Positions 42,661 through 53,172 of a stretch of DNA of 64,000 nucleotides are shown here, one piece after another; positions within the stretch are counted from its first letter, which is position 1, and every line of letters begins with the position of its first letter. The stretch covers positions 744,001 through 808,000 of the forward strand of contig JAUPTC010000016.1 of assembly GCA_030762895.1 (NCBI GenBank). Direction: 5' to 3'. Position numbers and translations under genes: made by a program. Under the pieces are notes generated by a model. It was not told where the DNA came from and did no database searches. It saw only the letters and a program-made list of their open reading frames with translations. Source of the DNA: Sophora flavescens (taxonomy: Eukaryota > Streptophyta > Magnoliopsida > Fabales > Fabaceae).

Positions 42661-44077
42661 ATCTGCACTGGAGATAGACAGTCTTGGGAAGGGTGGCAGA
42701 TTTTGATGTTGGGAGCATCCCTGATTTGGAAAATTTGGGCAAATTTGAGGGTAGCTTGGATAGTTTTGTTGAGGTGCAGGTGGATAATGAGTATATGTTG
42801 AGCGAGTGGGGTTGTGTGGTTGAGAGGTGGGGATGTTATTTACTTGCTTTTACGGCTGGGTGATAGTTGGCGAGGCCTGTTGAGGTGGGTGAAATGGTGT
42901 TTGGGTCTGATATGGTGCTTGGTACCTTGGGTATGAAGGGGCATGACGAGGTCCAAAGTTTTGCTGGTGTTGTACATAATTTGCTTCTGCTTCCTTCTTC
43001 TTGGGCTGGAACCCCTTCTTGGATGCACTGCCTTCCATGTCAATTGGCAACTTCCCGGCTCTGGCTAGGATTTCGATTCTTTCCCCTGCAGCAATTAAGT
43101 CAGAGAAATCCCTATAAGCTACTCCTGCCATTGCTCTGATAAAGGGGGATCCTAGGGTTCCCAAAAAATATGAGCACATTTCGGACAACATCAGCGGCGG
43201 CTGAACCTGAGCAGCCAAACTTCTCCACCTTTGTGCATACTGTTTGAAGAATTCATCACTCTTCTTCTGCATTGTAGTCAACTGTTCACAGGTCGGAGCT
43301 ACGTCCAAATTAAATTTGTATTGATCCATGAACAAATCGGCTAATTCTGTCCACTGAAAGATCTTAGAATGGTCTAACTGAAGGTACCACTCTAGTGCGA
43401 TTCCGGTCAAACTTTCATGGAAAAAACCGATGAAGAACTTGTCATCCTTATACTAGATGGCCATTTTGGTGGCATAGCTAATCAAATGGAATCATGGGTT
43501 CCCACTTCCGTTATATTTGGAAAATTCAGGAATTTTGAAATCCTCAGGAATCACGAGATCTGTGGCAGGACAGAGATCTTCTATCTGGAGAGGGCCGTAA
43601 GCACTTGGACCTTTTATCGCTTTTATTTATCCTTCCATTTTCTCCATCTATTCATCTCTCGTCTTATCCTTACTAGCCTGGACTCCCGCTGACTGGCTGT
43701 GAGTGGACACACGTGGTTGTTCCCATGTTGGCGCGGTGTAGCCTGGGGCTTCATGATAGGCGTTTTCAAAAGGAGGGTATCCTTCTCCAATAGGAAGTGT
43801 TATTGGTTCCGTGTGATGTGTCTGGTCGGGTCCAGACACCCCCTGAATAAGACCCGTGCCAACGTTTGAAAACATCGGTGCTGTTACCACAGGAAATTTG
43901 CTGCCTACCAGGTTCAATTCCCTCTCTGTTCGCGCTGAGCATGCTGAGAGATTCCCTCATATCTTGTAATATGGCTTCTAATCTTGCTTGGGTTTCAGCC
44001 ATCTCGCTCATTCTTCCCCTCACATCATCTATCTCATAGCTTAGATTTCTTCCTTCCTCAGACGCATTGGCAGCCAT
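42661..44077 (-). pseudogene. gag: Gag of Y
   Basis: Begins at ATG 44077 (MAANASEEGRNL) with a helical region, shifts frame near 43900, has stops near 43648 and 43411, then an open block 43410-42850 with the capsid domain (GIALEWYLQLD, LADLFMDQYKFN, FFKQYAQRWRSLAAQV) and a basic, His/Pro/Gln-rich tail. A TAA at about 42848 separates it from the protease frame. It would build the particle core. Confidence 0.85.
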
Positions 44078-44624
44078 CCTGGTCCGAGATTTGGTATCGT
44101 GAACTCGGGTTTGGTTGGTATTACCTTTCCTAGGTCGTGCAATGGTTTCTGAATCCTCAGAAGGATGAGACTCTGTGGGGCGAATAAGAACGACACATTA
44201 GTCAATCAAAAATTTTGTGTGTGTGTGCATGCATGCATGTGTAAGTTATCATCCTTTATTCGATCGTGTATTCCCTAATAGCAAGAAGACTCATCCTGCA
44301 ATCAAATCTAGTGGTATGGTTCCCTCTAGGTTGAATGCAGTTGGTGTCAAGTCCAAGGGAGAATCTACTCCTCGATAGACCACACCCGTACTAGCAACGT
44401 CCTTATTTTTACACAGAAAACTCGTTGTTTTTAGGGTAAAAATACAGTTGATGACGTATCTAAGGGAGAATGCACTCCTCGATAGATATCATCTAAAAAC
44501 GCTCGACAGACATGGATGAAAACTTCCATTTCATTATAAATATTCTGATACAAACCATGAGTCTTTGACCAAAATAAAAGAAACACATTGATGGTTTTCA
44601 TTCTTCTCCAAGGTCCACAAGGTT
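44078..44624 (-). other. Spacer between ORF1 and gag of Y
   Basis: About 550 bp without a coding frame. It contains a GTGT/GCATGCATGCATG microsatellite at 44217-44242. Two segments with the string CTCCTCGATAGA (about 44370 and 44478) are a short direct repeat. Confidence 0.6.
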
Positions 44625-46604
44625 CTATGTTAAGAGCCTCATCTTCTTTTTTCTGAACCCTCTGGCAAGTCTCCTAAAATGATTGAAGAACTCAGTCACC
44701 TTTGGTGGTAACTGAAGGAAATGGTTCGTACGCATGTGGACGGATGCCTCTTCAAACCGCTCCACCAGCTGGGAAGTGTGATATTGGAAATTATCCATCA
44801 CGTCCTCGTATTTTCTCTTCCATGATTCCTTTTCATTCATTACATCCTCCGCCATTAATTTCCATCCCTTTACCCATTCTGCGTGACGTTGAGCTTCAAC
44901 CCTTTCAGAGTCGTTTACCTTGTTTATGAGCCAATTTTCTCTCATGTTAGCTTCTGCCAGTAGCTCGCGATACTTGGCTGCATCATTCCATCCTTGATCA
45001 GAGTACACTTCTGTTTGGGCTAAGGATTCCTGCAGGTATTCAACCCTCTCTTCTAGTATATGTATCGTCTCAGTGTAATCCCCTACACTTGTCTCGAGCT
45101 CTTTTTTCTTCTTTTGAAGTTTGACAAGCATCTTCTCTTGACATCGTATTTTTTCCAGCAGCTCTTGAATTTCTGCTTCTTTGTCTTTTCTTGCCCTTTT
45201 GCACAACTCGGGGTTTCGTGGGCATTGGCACATTCATCCTTCAAATGCTCAATCTGTAAATTCAGTTTCTGCACTTGTCTTTGGAGTGTGGTAATGGTTA
45301 CTTCGGCAGCTTGGTCTTTCTCATCAAAAACCCTTATTTGAGCTTTTAAAACTTCGATCTCTTTCAACATTTGATCTTTGGCTAGAGGATTATTTTCCTT
45401 AGGGAGAGGGGATGCAGGTCTTGGAGGGAGACCTCTTCTTGTTTCTCTCCATACCTCATATCTTTTTGTGTGAGCTATGACTCGCCTTCCTAATTCCTCC
45501 GGTCCCTTTATACGAATGCCATTCCATGCTGTCCTTACTGTTATCGTTTGGCTCTTGATGCCATCACCTTCTTGGTATAGGAAGAATATCCCATCGAGAA
45601 GTTCTTTGGGGGGTTCATCCTGTGTCCACTTGAGTTGACGCATTACCAAAGCTGGTGAGTATGATACACAACCTCTGGGACCCATCAATGGTACGTTTGA
45701 CAAACTTCCGCAGCTGAATACAACTGAATCTCCGTTATACCATGGACACATCCAACTAAATGACCGCGGGTCGATCTGATCAAACTCTTGCTTCCACTCA
45801 TACAACTTACGTGACTTGATTTGCATGCGAGTGAATCTTTTCAGTGGGTCATCTTTCTATCAATTTTATCACGAGCGTACAAGTGAGTCATAATCCAGAC
45901 ATACAATATTGATGCACAACATCGCAATTTGCCTTGTTGATTCTGATGACACACCTGTAGGGAGAGGAAAGTTTTAACTAAGATAGCAGGGACCGGGTTC
46001 ACACCATATTCTTCGACCCTATAGAAAACATCCATGGCTGACTGATCAATCAGATCTGGTACAAAAGGAAAGAGCACCAGCCCATATATCATGAAGGCTA
46101 GTACTTTGTTGAAAGTAACCCATCGTTCTTGCTGGCCCAGCCTGTTGAGATACACCTCCAAAAACTGCCTCTTCAACCCTTTGGTGGTTCCCTTTTCTGT
46201 TTTCTCTATCTGCTCCGATTGAAGCTCCAACAGACTTGTTATCTTCCAATCTGTTACATATTGGCCATAATACATGTAGAAGCGAGTCTTCTTTTGAATG
46301 GGCAGTCTTAGAATATAAGCATACTCTTCATGGTTGGAGTAATGTCCAAGTTAGGCAATTCAAAACACCTCAAAGTTGAGTTCCAATATTGGGCCAATGC
46401 ACTCAGAGCGGGAGCTTCCACTGGAACACGCAACAGGTCTAATATTCTACCATACTTGCTGGCAAAGTCTGAGCATGCTTTTTCTGGCATTTGCTGGCTG
46501 AGTTCACATAATCTCTTCACGTCATTGAGGGTCACATCGATCTTGATATTTTTCTTGGGACAACTCGCGTTGCTAGTACTCTTCTCTGAACCGAGCTTTT
46601 CCAT
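44625..46604 (-). pseudogene. ORF1 upstream of gag, Ogre-type, broken in several frames
   Basis: Blocks 46604-46308, 46275-45841, 45826-45083 and 45233-44625 lie in different frames but form a single protein by order and content. The first three resemble the plant mobile-domain-like protein (DUF7745) of Ogre ORF1: LTLNDVKRLCEL-type start, FNKVLAFMIYGLVLFP, FYRVEEYGVNPVPA and DGIFFLYQEG. The last block is a long coiled coil (LLEKIRCQEKMLVKLQKKKK onward) with a basic end KKKMRLL. The function of ORF1 is unknown; its presence before gag is diagnostic of the Ogre group. At least three frameshifts disable it. Confidence 0.75.
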
Positions 46605-47510
46605 TTTCTTACTATAAGGTGAATACCAAAATCAAATAAAGAGACATACAAAAAAAATGAGCATAGTGAAGCAAATATATCTTGCATGATTCATGTTTCA
46701 GGGACCCAATGGGGTTGAAAACCCCGATGGGCATGCATTACCTTCATTATGATATAACGCCTATTAGGTGTGCAATAATATTCGAATATGTCATTCAGGC
46801 TTGGGGCAGCAATGTGATGCCCCTAGTTTTGTGAATATTCACAATGAGCATGCATGACAATTTATGCTTATGATGATAGAGGAGGGAAAGAAAGTACGCC
46901 CCTTTTTGCCCTAAGCCAGGTAAAACCTAAGGATGGACACGCCTTAAGGTTAGAACTCTAAACAGGTTGGTCACTAGGTCTGCTCTATTAGTAAGAGTTG
47001 GGACGGGTCTAGACCTCTAAAAGTCACGGTCCCCAGATTGCCCTCATAAGAGTATGGTTCATGAATCTAGCCACAAGTAGGGATAAACCCTCTCAATATG
47101 ACTATTCCATGATCTCATGTGCAATCTGAGTGGTGAACTGACCAGTATTAGGGAGGTACAAGACCTCTTCAATAACAATGTCAAAGCACCGCCTAATCCT
47201 TGGGTTTTTGAGCAAGCTCGGGTATAGAGCTAAGGGTGTGTGCGATATGTGATAGTGATGTGTGTGAAAGGGGGCATACAAACCTGTAACACTTAAAAGT
47301 AAAATTAAAAAGAGAAGACAGGAAAAACCTGCAAGACACCAACATAGAGATATATAAAAATGGTTACAAGTCCTCTATCCTATTGTTAAAACATAGGAAA
47401 AGAAAAGAAAGGAGGAGGAAACAAAAACACTGTTAGTGAATCATATATAATAGTAACATGAGTTAAAATGTCTGCACCACTAACTCTTCTTATTTAAATA
47501 AGAGGAAAAA
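46605..47510 (-). other. Y leader, continuing into duplication copy B
   Basis: Untranslated sequence upstream of ORF1. 46802-47500 is nearly identical to 9361-10060; 46605-46801 is unique in the window. No primer binding site or LTR end is found here, although one would be expected before the 5' LTR; the sequence passes into LINE DNA instead. Confidence 0.6.
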
Positions 47511-49231
47511 CCCAATGGTTTTGGAGGATGCTTCTTTCAAACCTATTGGGGGATAGTTGGTGATGATGTCTATCAGTCGGTTCACCTGTTTTTTGTCCAA
47601 AATTGGATCCTACCTGGTCTCAACTCCAATCTGGTAGCCCTTATTCCAAAATTTCCAGAAGCTGAGAAGATTGAAGACTATAGACTTGTTGCCCTTGCAA
47701 ACTTTCATTTTAAAGTCATCTCTAAGGTCTTGGCAGACAGGTTGTCAACTATTGCTCCCGCCATCATTTCTGTGCAACAAAGAGGCTTCTTAAAAGGAAG
47801 GAGCATTGCTGATTGTATTTATACCACCTCAGAGGCCATTAATCTACTTGAATGTAAAGCTTTTGGTGGCAATGTGGCTTTGAAATTTGACATCAAAAAG
47901 GCTTTTGATACCCTTGATTGGGGATTTCTTCAGGATGTTCTTATTGCTTTTGGTTTCATCCATAAATTCTGCAGTTGGATATCTAATATTCTTCACTCAG
48001 CTGGATTATCCTTCATGGTGAATGGCAATTCATGTGGTTATATTGCTTGTAAGAGAGGGGTGAGGCAGGGGGATCCCCTTTCCCCTTTGTTGTTCTGTTT
48101 GGCAGAAGACTTTTTGAGAAGATCCATTTATCAATTGGTGGATACTAAACAATTGATCCCTATGGTTAGTCCTAGAGGTTTCCAAACTCCTACACATGCA
48201 TTATATGTAGGTGACATAATGGTGTTTTGCAAAGGGACAAGAAAAAACCTTGATACTTTGATGAAGGTCTTTGGAGATTATGCTGATTTGTCTGGCCAGC
48301 ACATGAGTCTTAATAAGTGTAAATTCTTCTCAGGATCAATGAGTGCTAGGAGAGTAAGGGAGATCAAAAGCACTCTTGGTTTCTCAGTTGGAACCTTGCA
48401 TTTTATTTATTTGGGGGTTCCAATGTTCAGGAGTAAGCCTAAAACAGCCCACTTGCAACCTATTGTGGACAGAATTAAAGCAAAGATGAGTGCTTGGAAA
48501 GGTTCCCTCTTGTCCATTATGGGAAGAGTTCAGTTGGTTAAATCAATCATTAATGGCATGTTGATCTATAGCTTTCACATTTATCATTGGCTAATTTCTC
48601 TATTGAAGTCCATGGATTCAACAATCAGAAATTTTGTATGGCCGGGCTGCATTCACACAAGGAAAATTGCATCGGTAGATTGGCATAAAATCTACAAGCC
48701 TGTGAAGGAAGGGGGTCTTGGCTTGAGATCAGCGAGAGTCATTAATGAAGCTGCTCTGCTAAAGCTCTCTTGGGATGTTAATACCTCAGACAGTTACTGT
48801 GCTAGTTTTTTGAGAGCTAGATTCTTTAAGAATAATAGAATTGCCTCAGCTATTAAATCTTCTCTATGGCCTGGGATTAAAAATTTTATTCCTCAAGTTC
48901 AAGCTGCAGCTAAATGGTCAATTGGTGATGGGAGAAACATCAACTTTTGGAAGGATTGCTAGCTAACTGAACCTATTGTGGACATGCTGGGTATCAGTCC
49001 TGAATATCATAATGTTCTCAAATCCAAAGTTAATGACTTTATCTGCAATGGCATTTGGAATCTTCCAAGAAGTCTCTATGATATAGATCCCTCTCTTATA
49101 ACGGATATCAGTAAAGCTGTCATTCCTCTCTCAAGTGGTGGTGTTGATAATTTGATTTGGCCTAATTTAGATTCTGGTTTCCTTACTTTAAAAGAGGCAT
49201 TCAGGTTCTTAAATCCTCCCTCTATTGTAAG
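47511..49231 (+). pseudogene. LINE reverse transcriptase, copy B
   Basis: Near-identical to copy A but without its frameshift: the frame is open from about 47511 to TAG 48960-48962, where copy A has Trp. RT blocks LNSNLVALIPK, AFDTLDW, RQGDPLSPLLF are present; the active site reads YVGD (LYVGDIMVF), so the first catalytic Asp is missing here too. After the stop the same frame continues to 49231, ending in GTAAG (49227-49231), the target site of the Y LTR. It is completed at 51929. Confidence 0.88.
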
Positions 49232-51928
49232 TGTAGCGACCTAAAAAAAAGACTGTATTTGCTCTTAGAGAGAAAACATGGAGTAGCCACCAACTTTATT
49301 TTATTTCAAGGAAGTTGGAAAACCTTTTAAAAAAAGCTTTGGGTTCGGGAGTCGATTATGTCTAGGGAAGGCATGGAGACTTAACCCCACGACACCCTGG
49401 GACATCCATAAATGGTTGCCTAAAATTAGTTGTATAAATTATTAGTAACTTTGAAACATTTGTTTTACCTGTTGTGGATCTCTTTATTGTAGCTAAAATG
49501 AGGTTGAACATGGCACGTAAGTCCATAGGGCAACCCCTAAATCTGAAGGGTTGAACATGACACTTGTCATAGCGCAACCCAAAAAGTTGTTTTAATCAAG
49601 TGATCGTCTCTTTATCTTTTTATGTAAAATAAGTAATTTTCATTTCTTAAAATGGGACAGAAATGTAGCGATGAGATCTTTTACCAACTTATTCAGAGAA
49701 CAGGAACATAGAGAAGTAAGAGTGGCAAGAGAAATTTATTAACAATATCAACAAAAAGAACAAAGTTTACCGAACGGGAGTAGAATAAGAATCACTTTGT
49801 TTACTCCCAGTGGTAAGATTTTAAGCTCGAAGTCTTTACATTCAATCTCCCTGGCTCCTTCAGCTCTTCCTTCTTAACCACTTCTAATAATAGGGAAGAG
49901 AAAAGGAGGCCCAGATTTCTGATCTCTCTTCCTCACAACAAAAGTCTCTCCTTCTTTTCTCTTTTCTTTGTATCTTTCCTCTCTATCTCCTCTCTGATCT
50001 TTCGTTTCCTCTCAAGAACAGTGTTCTCCCTTCCTTTCTCTTTTCTCACTAAGGAAATATCAGATCATAAGTCCTTCTCTAAAAAAAAATCCCCCCCCCC
50101 CTTCTCCTCTCTTTTTCTTCTCCTTTTGTAGACGGAGGAGAGGGCTTCTTGCTTCTTCTCCGTTGACTTCAAGGTCGGCTTGCACGAAAGCCCAAGGCTT
50201 GGGCCGTTCTGAACAGCGAAAATGAGGGGATTTGATGTGAGGGTTGCACGCTTGAAAAGGGAAGGAGATAGGGGTTTTTGTATGATGGGTATGAAGGCTT
50301 TTTATGGTTAGGAGTGAGGCTGCTAGGTTAAGGCGAGGGAGGAGATGGAAGAAAAAAGGGAAGACCAATGGGTGGAGGAGGTGCAGAAAAAAGGGGGGTT
50401 CTGAGAGGAGATAGCGTGTGCCCATATGGGGTGGTATGAGTAGCGGAAAGGTGGTGATTTGATGTGAGGATTGCACGCTCGAAAAGAGAAAAGAGATGGG
50501 GGGTTTTGAGCAGAAATAGCGTGTGCCCAGACGGGGTGGCATGAGTAGTAGAAAGGTGGTGATTTGATGTGAGGGTTGCACGCTCGAAAAGGGAAATGAG
50601 ATGGGGGGTTTTGAGCAGAAATAACGTGTGCCCAGACGGGGTGGCATGAGTAGAAGAAAGGTGGTGATTTTATGTGAGGGTTGCACGCTTGAAAAGAGAA
50701 AGTAGATGGGGTTTTTGTCTGATGTGCATGAAGGCTTTTTAGGGTTAGGAGTGGGGTTACCAAGTTAAAACAAAGGAGGAGGTAAGGAAGAAGGAGGACC
50801 AATGGGTAGAGGAGGAAAAGAGGTCTTGCCTGGTATGTAAAGTGGGTAGGAGGCGTAGCTCAATTTCCTTTCCTTTTTATTGATTGTCTTTTCTCATTGT
50901 TTTCTTCATCCTTTCTTCCTTATCTTCTCCTTCTTCTTTCTTTATTCTTTAGCCTTCAGCCTAAAAATAAAATTGCAGTGGATGGAATCTCTTCGTCCCA
51001 AAATTAGATATGCAAAAGTAGATATACACTGGACGGACCTCCTCGTCCAACAGAAATTAAAATAATTGAAGTGGACGGAACCCCCTCGTCCAACAGAAAT
51101 AAAAAGGGACAGGACTTGACGGGACCAACAGCAGGTGCAAAGCAATGGACGGGACCACCCCGTCCATTAGCAAGTGCAAGGCACTGGATGGGACCACCCC
51201 GTCCAACAGCAAGTGTAAAGCAATGGACGGGACTACCCCGTCCAACAGCAAGCGAAAAGCATTGGACGGGACTACCCCGTCTATCAGCAAGTGGAAAGCA
51301 ATGCACGGACCACCGTCGCCCAACAAGAAGTGAAGCGGTGGGCCGGGACCACCCAATCCATCGGTACAAGGCCTTTCGGGCGGGACCACCCCGTCCCAAC
51401 AGCAAGTGTAAAGCAATGGACGGGACTACCCCGTCCAACAACAAGTGAGTCCAATGCAATGGACTGGACTGCATTCAACAGCCAGTCCAAGGTAGTGGAC
51501 TGGATGGGACCACCTCGTCCAACAAGTGAGTCCACTGCAATGGACTGGACGGCGTCCAACGCAATGGACGAGACCATCCCGTCCACAGCAAGTTCAAGGT
51601 AGTGGACTGGACCGCGTCCAACAGCAAATAAAAGGGGCTGGCCTGGACCACGTCCAACAGCAAATTAAAAGGGTTGGCCTGGACCGCATCCAACAGCAAG
51701 TCCAACGCAATGGACGAGACCATCCCGTCCTCAGCAAGTGCAATGGACTGGCCTGAACCGCGTCCAACAGCAAATTAATAATGTGATGGACCGGACCTCC
51801 CCGTCCAACAGGAAATGTGATGGACTGGAAGGGATCACTCCCTCTTTTCTTCATATTATTAGTCTCCTTGAAATATGTTATCATAAAAGTTAGAATAAAA
51901 TGAAGACGGACAAAAATGGGTGTTCACA
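49232..51928 (-). repeat. Y LTR copy B, flanked by GTAAG inside the LINE
   Basis: 2697 bp, TGTAGCGACC...GTTCACA on the + strand, with GTAAG on both sides and the LINE frame continuing exactly after one GTAAG is removed. Locally it looks like a solo LTR. It has the 105-bp array (50229-50720) with one unit fewer than copy A, the 39-bp hairpin array (50990-51830) and a mutated TATA position (50124-50130). Confidence 0.9.
50990..51830. repeat. 39-bp hairpin array in Y LTR copy B, uninterrupted
   Basis: CGTCC markers at 51161, 51200, 51239 and 51278 show an exact 39-bp period. Units carry GGACGGG-ACCAC/ACTAC-CCCGTCC hairpins; the distal part (51440-51780) has variant GGACTGGAC/GCGTCCAACAGCAA units. 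This is the empty-site version of the sequence into which Z inserted in copy A. Confidence 0.88.
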
Positions 51929-53140
51929 GTAAGTAATTTTCATAAACTTATTTGGTGTCACCTAATTCCTCCATCTAAGTCGTTTGTTACTTGGAGACTA
52001 AGTCAAAAGAGGATGCCTACTGATGAATGTCTTCGAGCCATGGGATGCATTCTTGTTTCTAGATGTGATCTCTGCAGGCATGATGAAGAAAATATGAATC
52101 ATCTCTTTATGACCTGCAGCTATGCTCAAGCAATATGGTCTTGGCTTAGTAATTGCATTGATTGCACCTTGGATCTTTCTTCTGTTGAAGCAGTTTTCAA
52201 AATGTTAGATAAAGGCTGGAGTTGTCAGGTGGTGGATGTTATCAAGTCGGCAATAATCAATGTTTTCTACTGGATTTGGCATTGTAGAAATCAGAGCAGA
52301 TTCCAGAATGTCCATATTATAGTAGCTTCAGCAATCAGTGGTATCAAGGCAGCCACCAAGATGTCAGGCCTGAATTCTAAAGGGACAACCAGGAACTCGA
52401 TTGAGGATTTTAAAGTCTTAAAGGCTTTTGATGTAACTTGTAAGGTCAGTAGTGCTCCAAAAATAATTCAGGTGGACTGGAATCCTCCACCAGTTAATTG
52501 GATTAAATGCAACTCTGATGGTTCAGCAAAAGGCTCCCCAGGTCATGCAGCTTATGGGGGAAATTTCAAGGGTTATAAAGGTGAAATTGTAGGATGTTTT
52601 GCTCAGTACTTAGGAGTTTCACATGCCTTACATGTTGAACTGATGGCAGCTATTTTGGCTATTGAGATTGTTTTTCAAAGGGGTTGGAAGAAGTTATGGC
52701 TAGAATTTGATTCAAAGCTAGTGGTTTATGCTTTTTGAAACAACAGCTTGGTGTCGTGGCAAATTAAAAATAGATTGGAAAATTGCTCTTTAATGTTAGC
52801 AAGGATGGACTTTGTGGTCACTCATGTTTTCAGGGGAGGAAATGTCTGTGCTGGCCAACTTTGGTGTAAATAACCATGGTTTCCATTGGTGGGATCTGTC
52901 ACCTTATTTTATTAAGGGTGTTTTTTTTAGAAATAATCTAGGCTTGCCTAGTTATAGATTCAAATAATTTTCACATGGGTTTTGGTTTGGTCCCCCATGA
53001 TTTTGTATTCTTTTCCTTTTCTTAATAAATTTAGTTGAGTTGCAGATAATTGGTAGTTTGTTTGGTACCAACCTAGTTGGGATGACTCATTCTACACTGA
53101 TGTTTTTGCTCAACTTAACCTTTTATCGGAAAAAAATTAA
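51929..53140 (+). pseudogene. LINE C-terminal zf-RVT and RNase H domains and 3' end
   Basis: Continues the LINE ORF after the LTR. The zf-RVT region has FVTWRLSQKRMPT, CDLCRHDEENMNHLF and CSYAQAIWSWL. RNase H follows, with CNSDGSAKGSPG, HVELMAAILAI and LEFDSKLVV providing Asp, Glu and Asp. TGA at 52736-52738 interrupts it; matching sequence continues to a stop near 52966. A 3' UTR with GGTACCAACCTAGTTGGGATG and an A-rich end near 53125-53172 is typical of plant L1. No TSD could be matched. Confidence 0.85.
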
Positions 53141-53172
53141 TCAGGAGTTTTTTAAAAAAAAAAAAAGAAAAG

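Larger units (their letters stand above)
11793..51928 (-). mobile_element. Ogre/Tat-like Ty3/gypsy retrotransposon Y with internal duplication and nested insertions
   Basis: The outer ends are TG...CA LTRs with GTAAG at 11788-11792 and 51929-51933, in frame-consistent positions of one LINE. Between them the minus strand encodes ORF1, gag, protease, RT, RNase H, a second RNase H and integrase, the order of Ogre/Tat elements. Z sits in the left LTR and E3 in the polypurine tract. A second copy of leader, LINE and LTR (46802-51928) sits where only primer site and LTR would be expected, so this is a rearranged complex and not a simple element. All coding parts are broken. Confidence 0.75.

Noticed and set aside
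46802..51928. A ~5.1-kb LTR starting TGGGGCAGC and ending TTCACA
   Set aside because: Termini are TG...CA and it is present twice, but flanks (AACAT and GTAAG) do not match as a TSD, and the inner TGTAGCGACC...TTCACA segment has a perfect GTAAG TSD inside a LINE frame.
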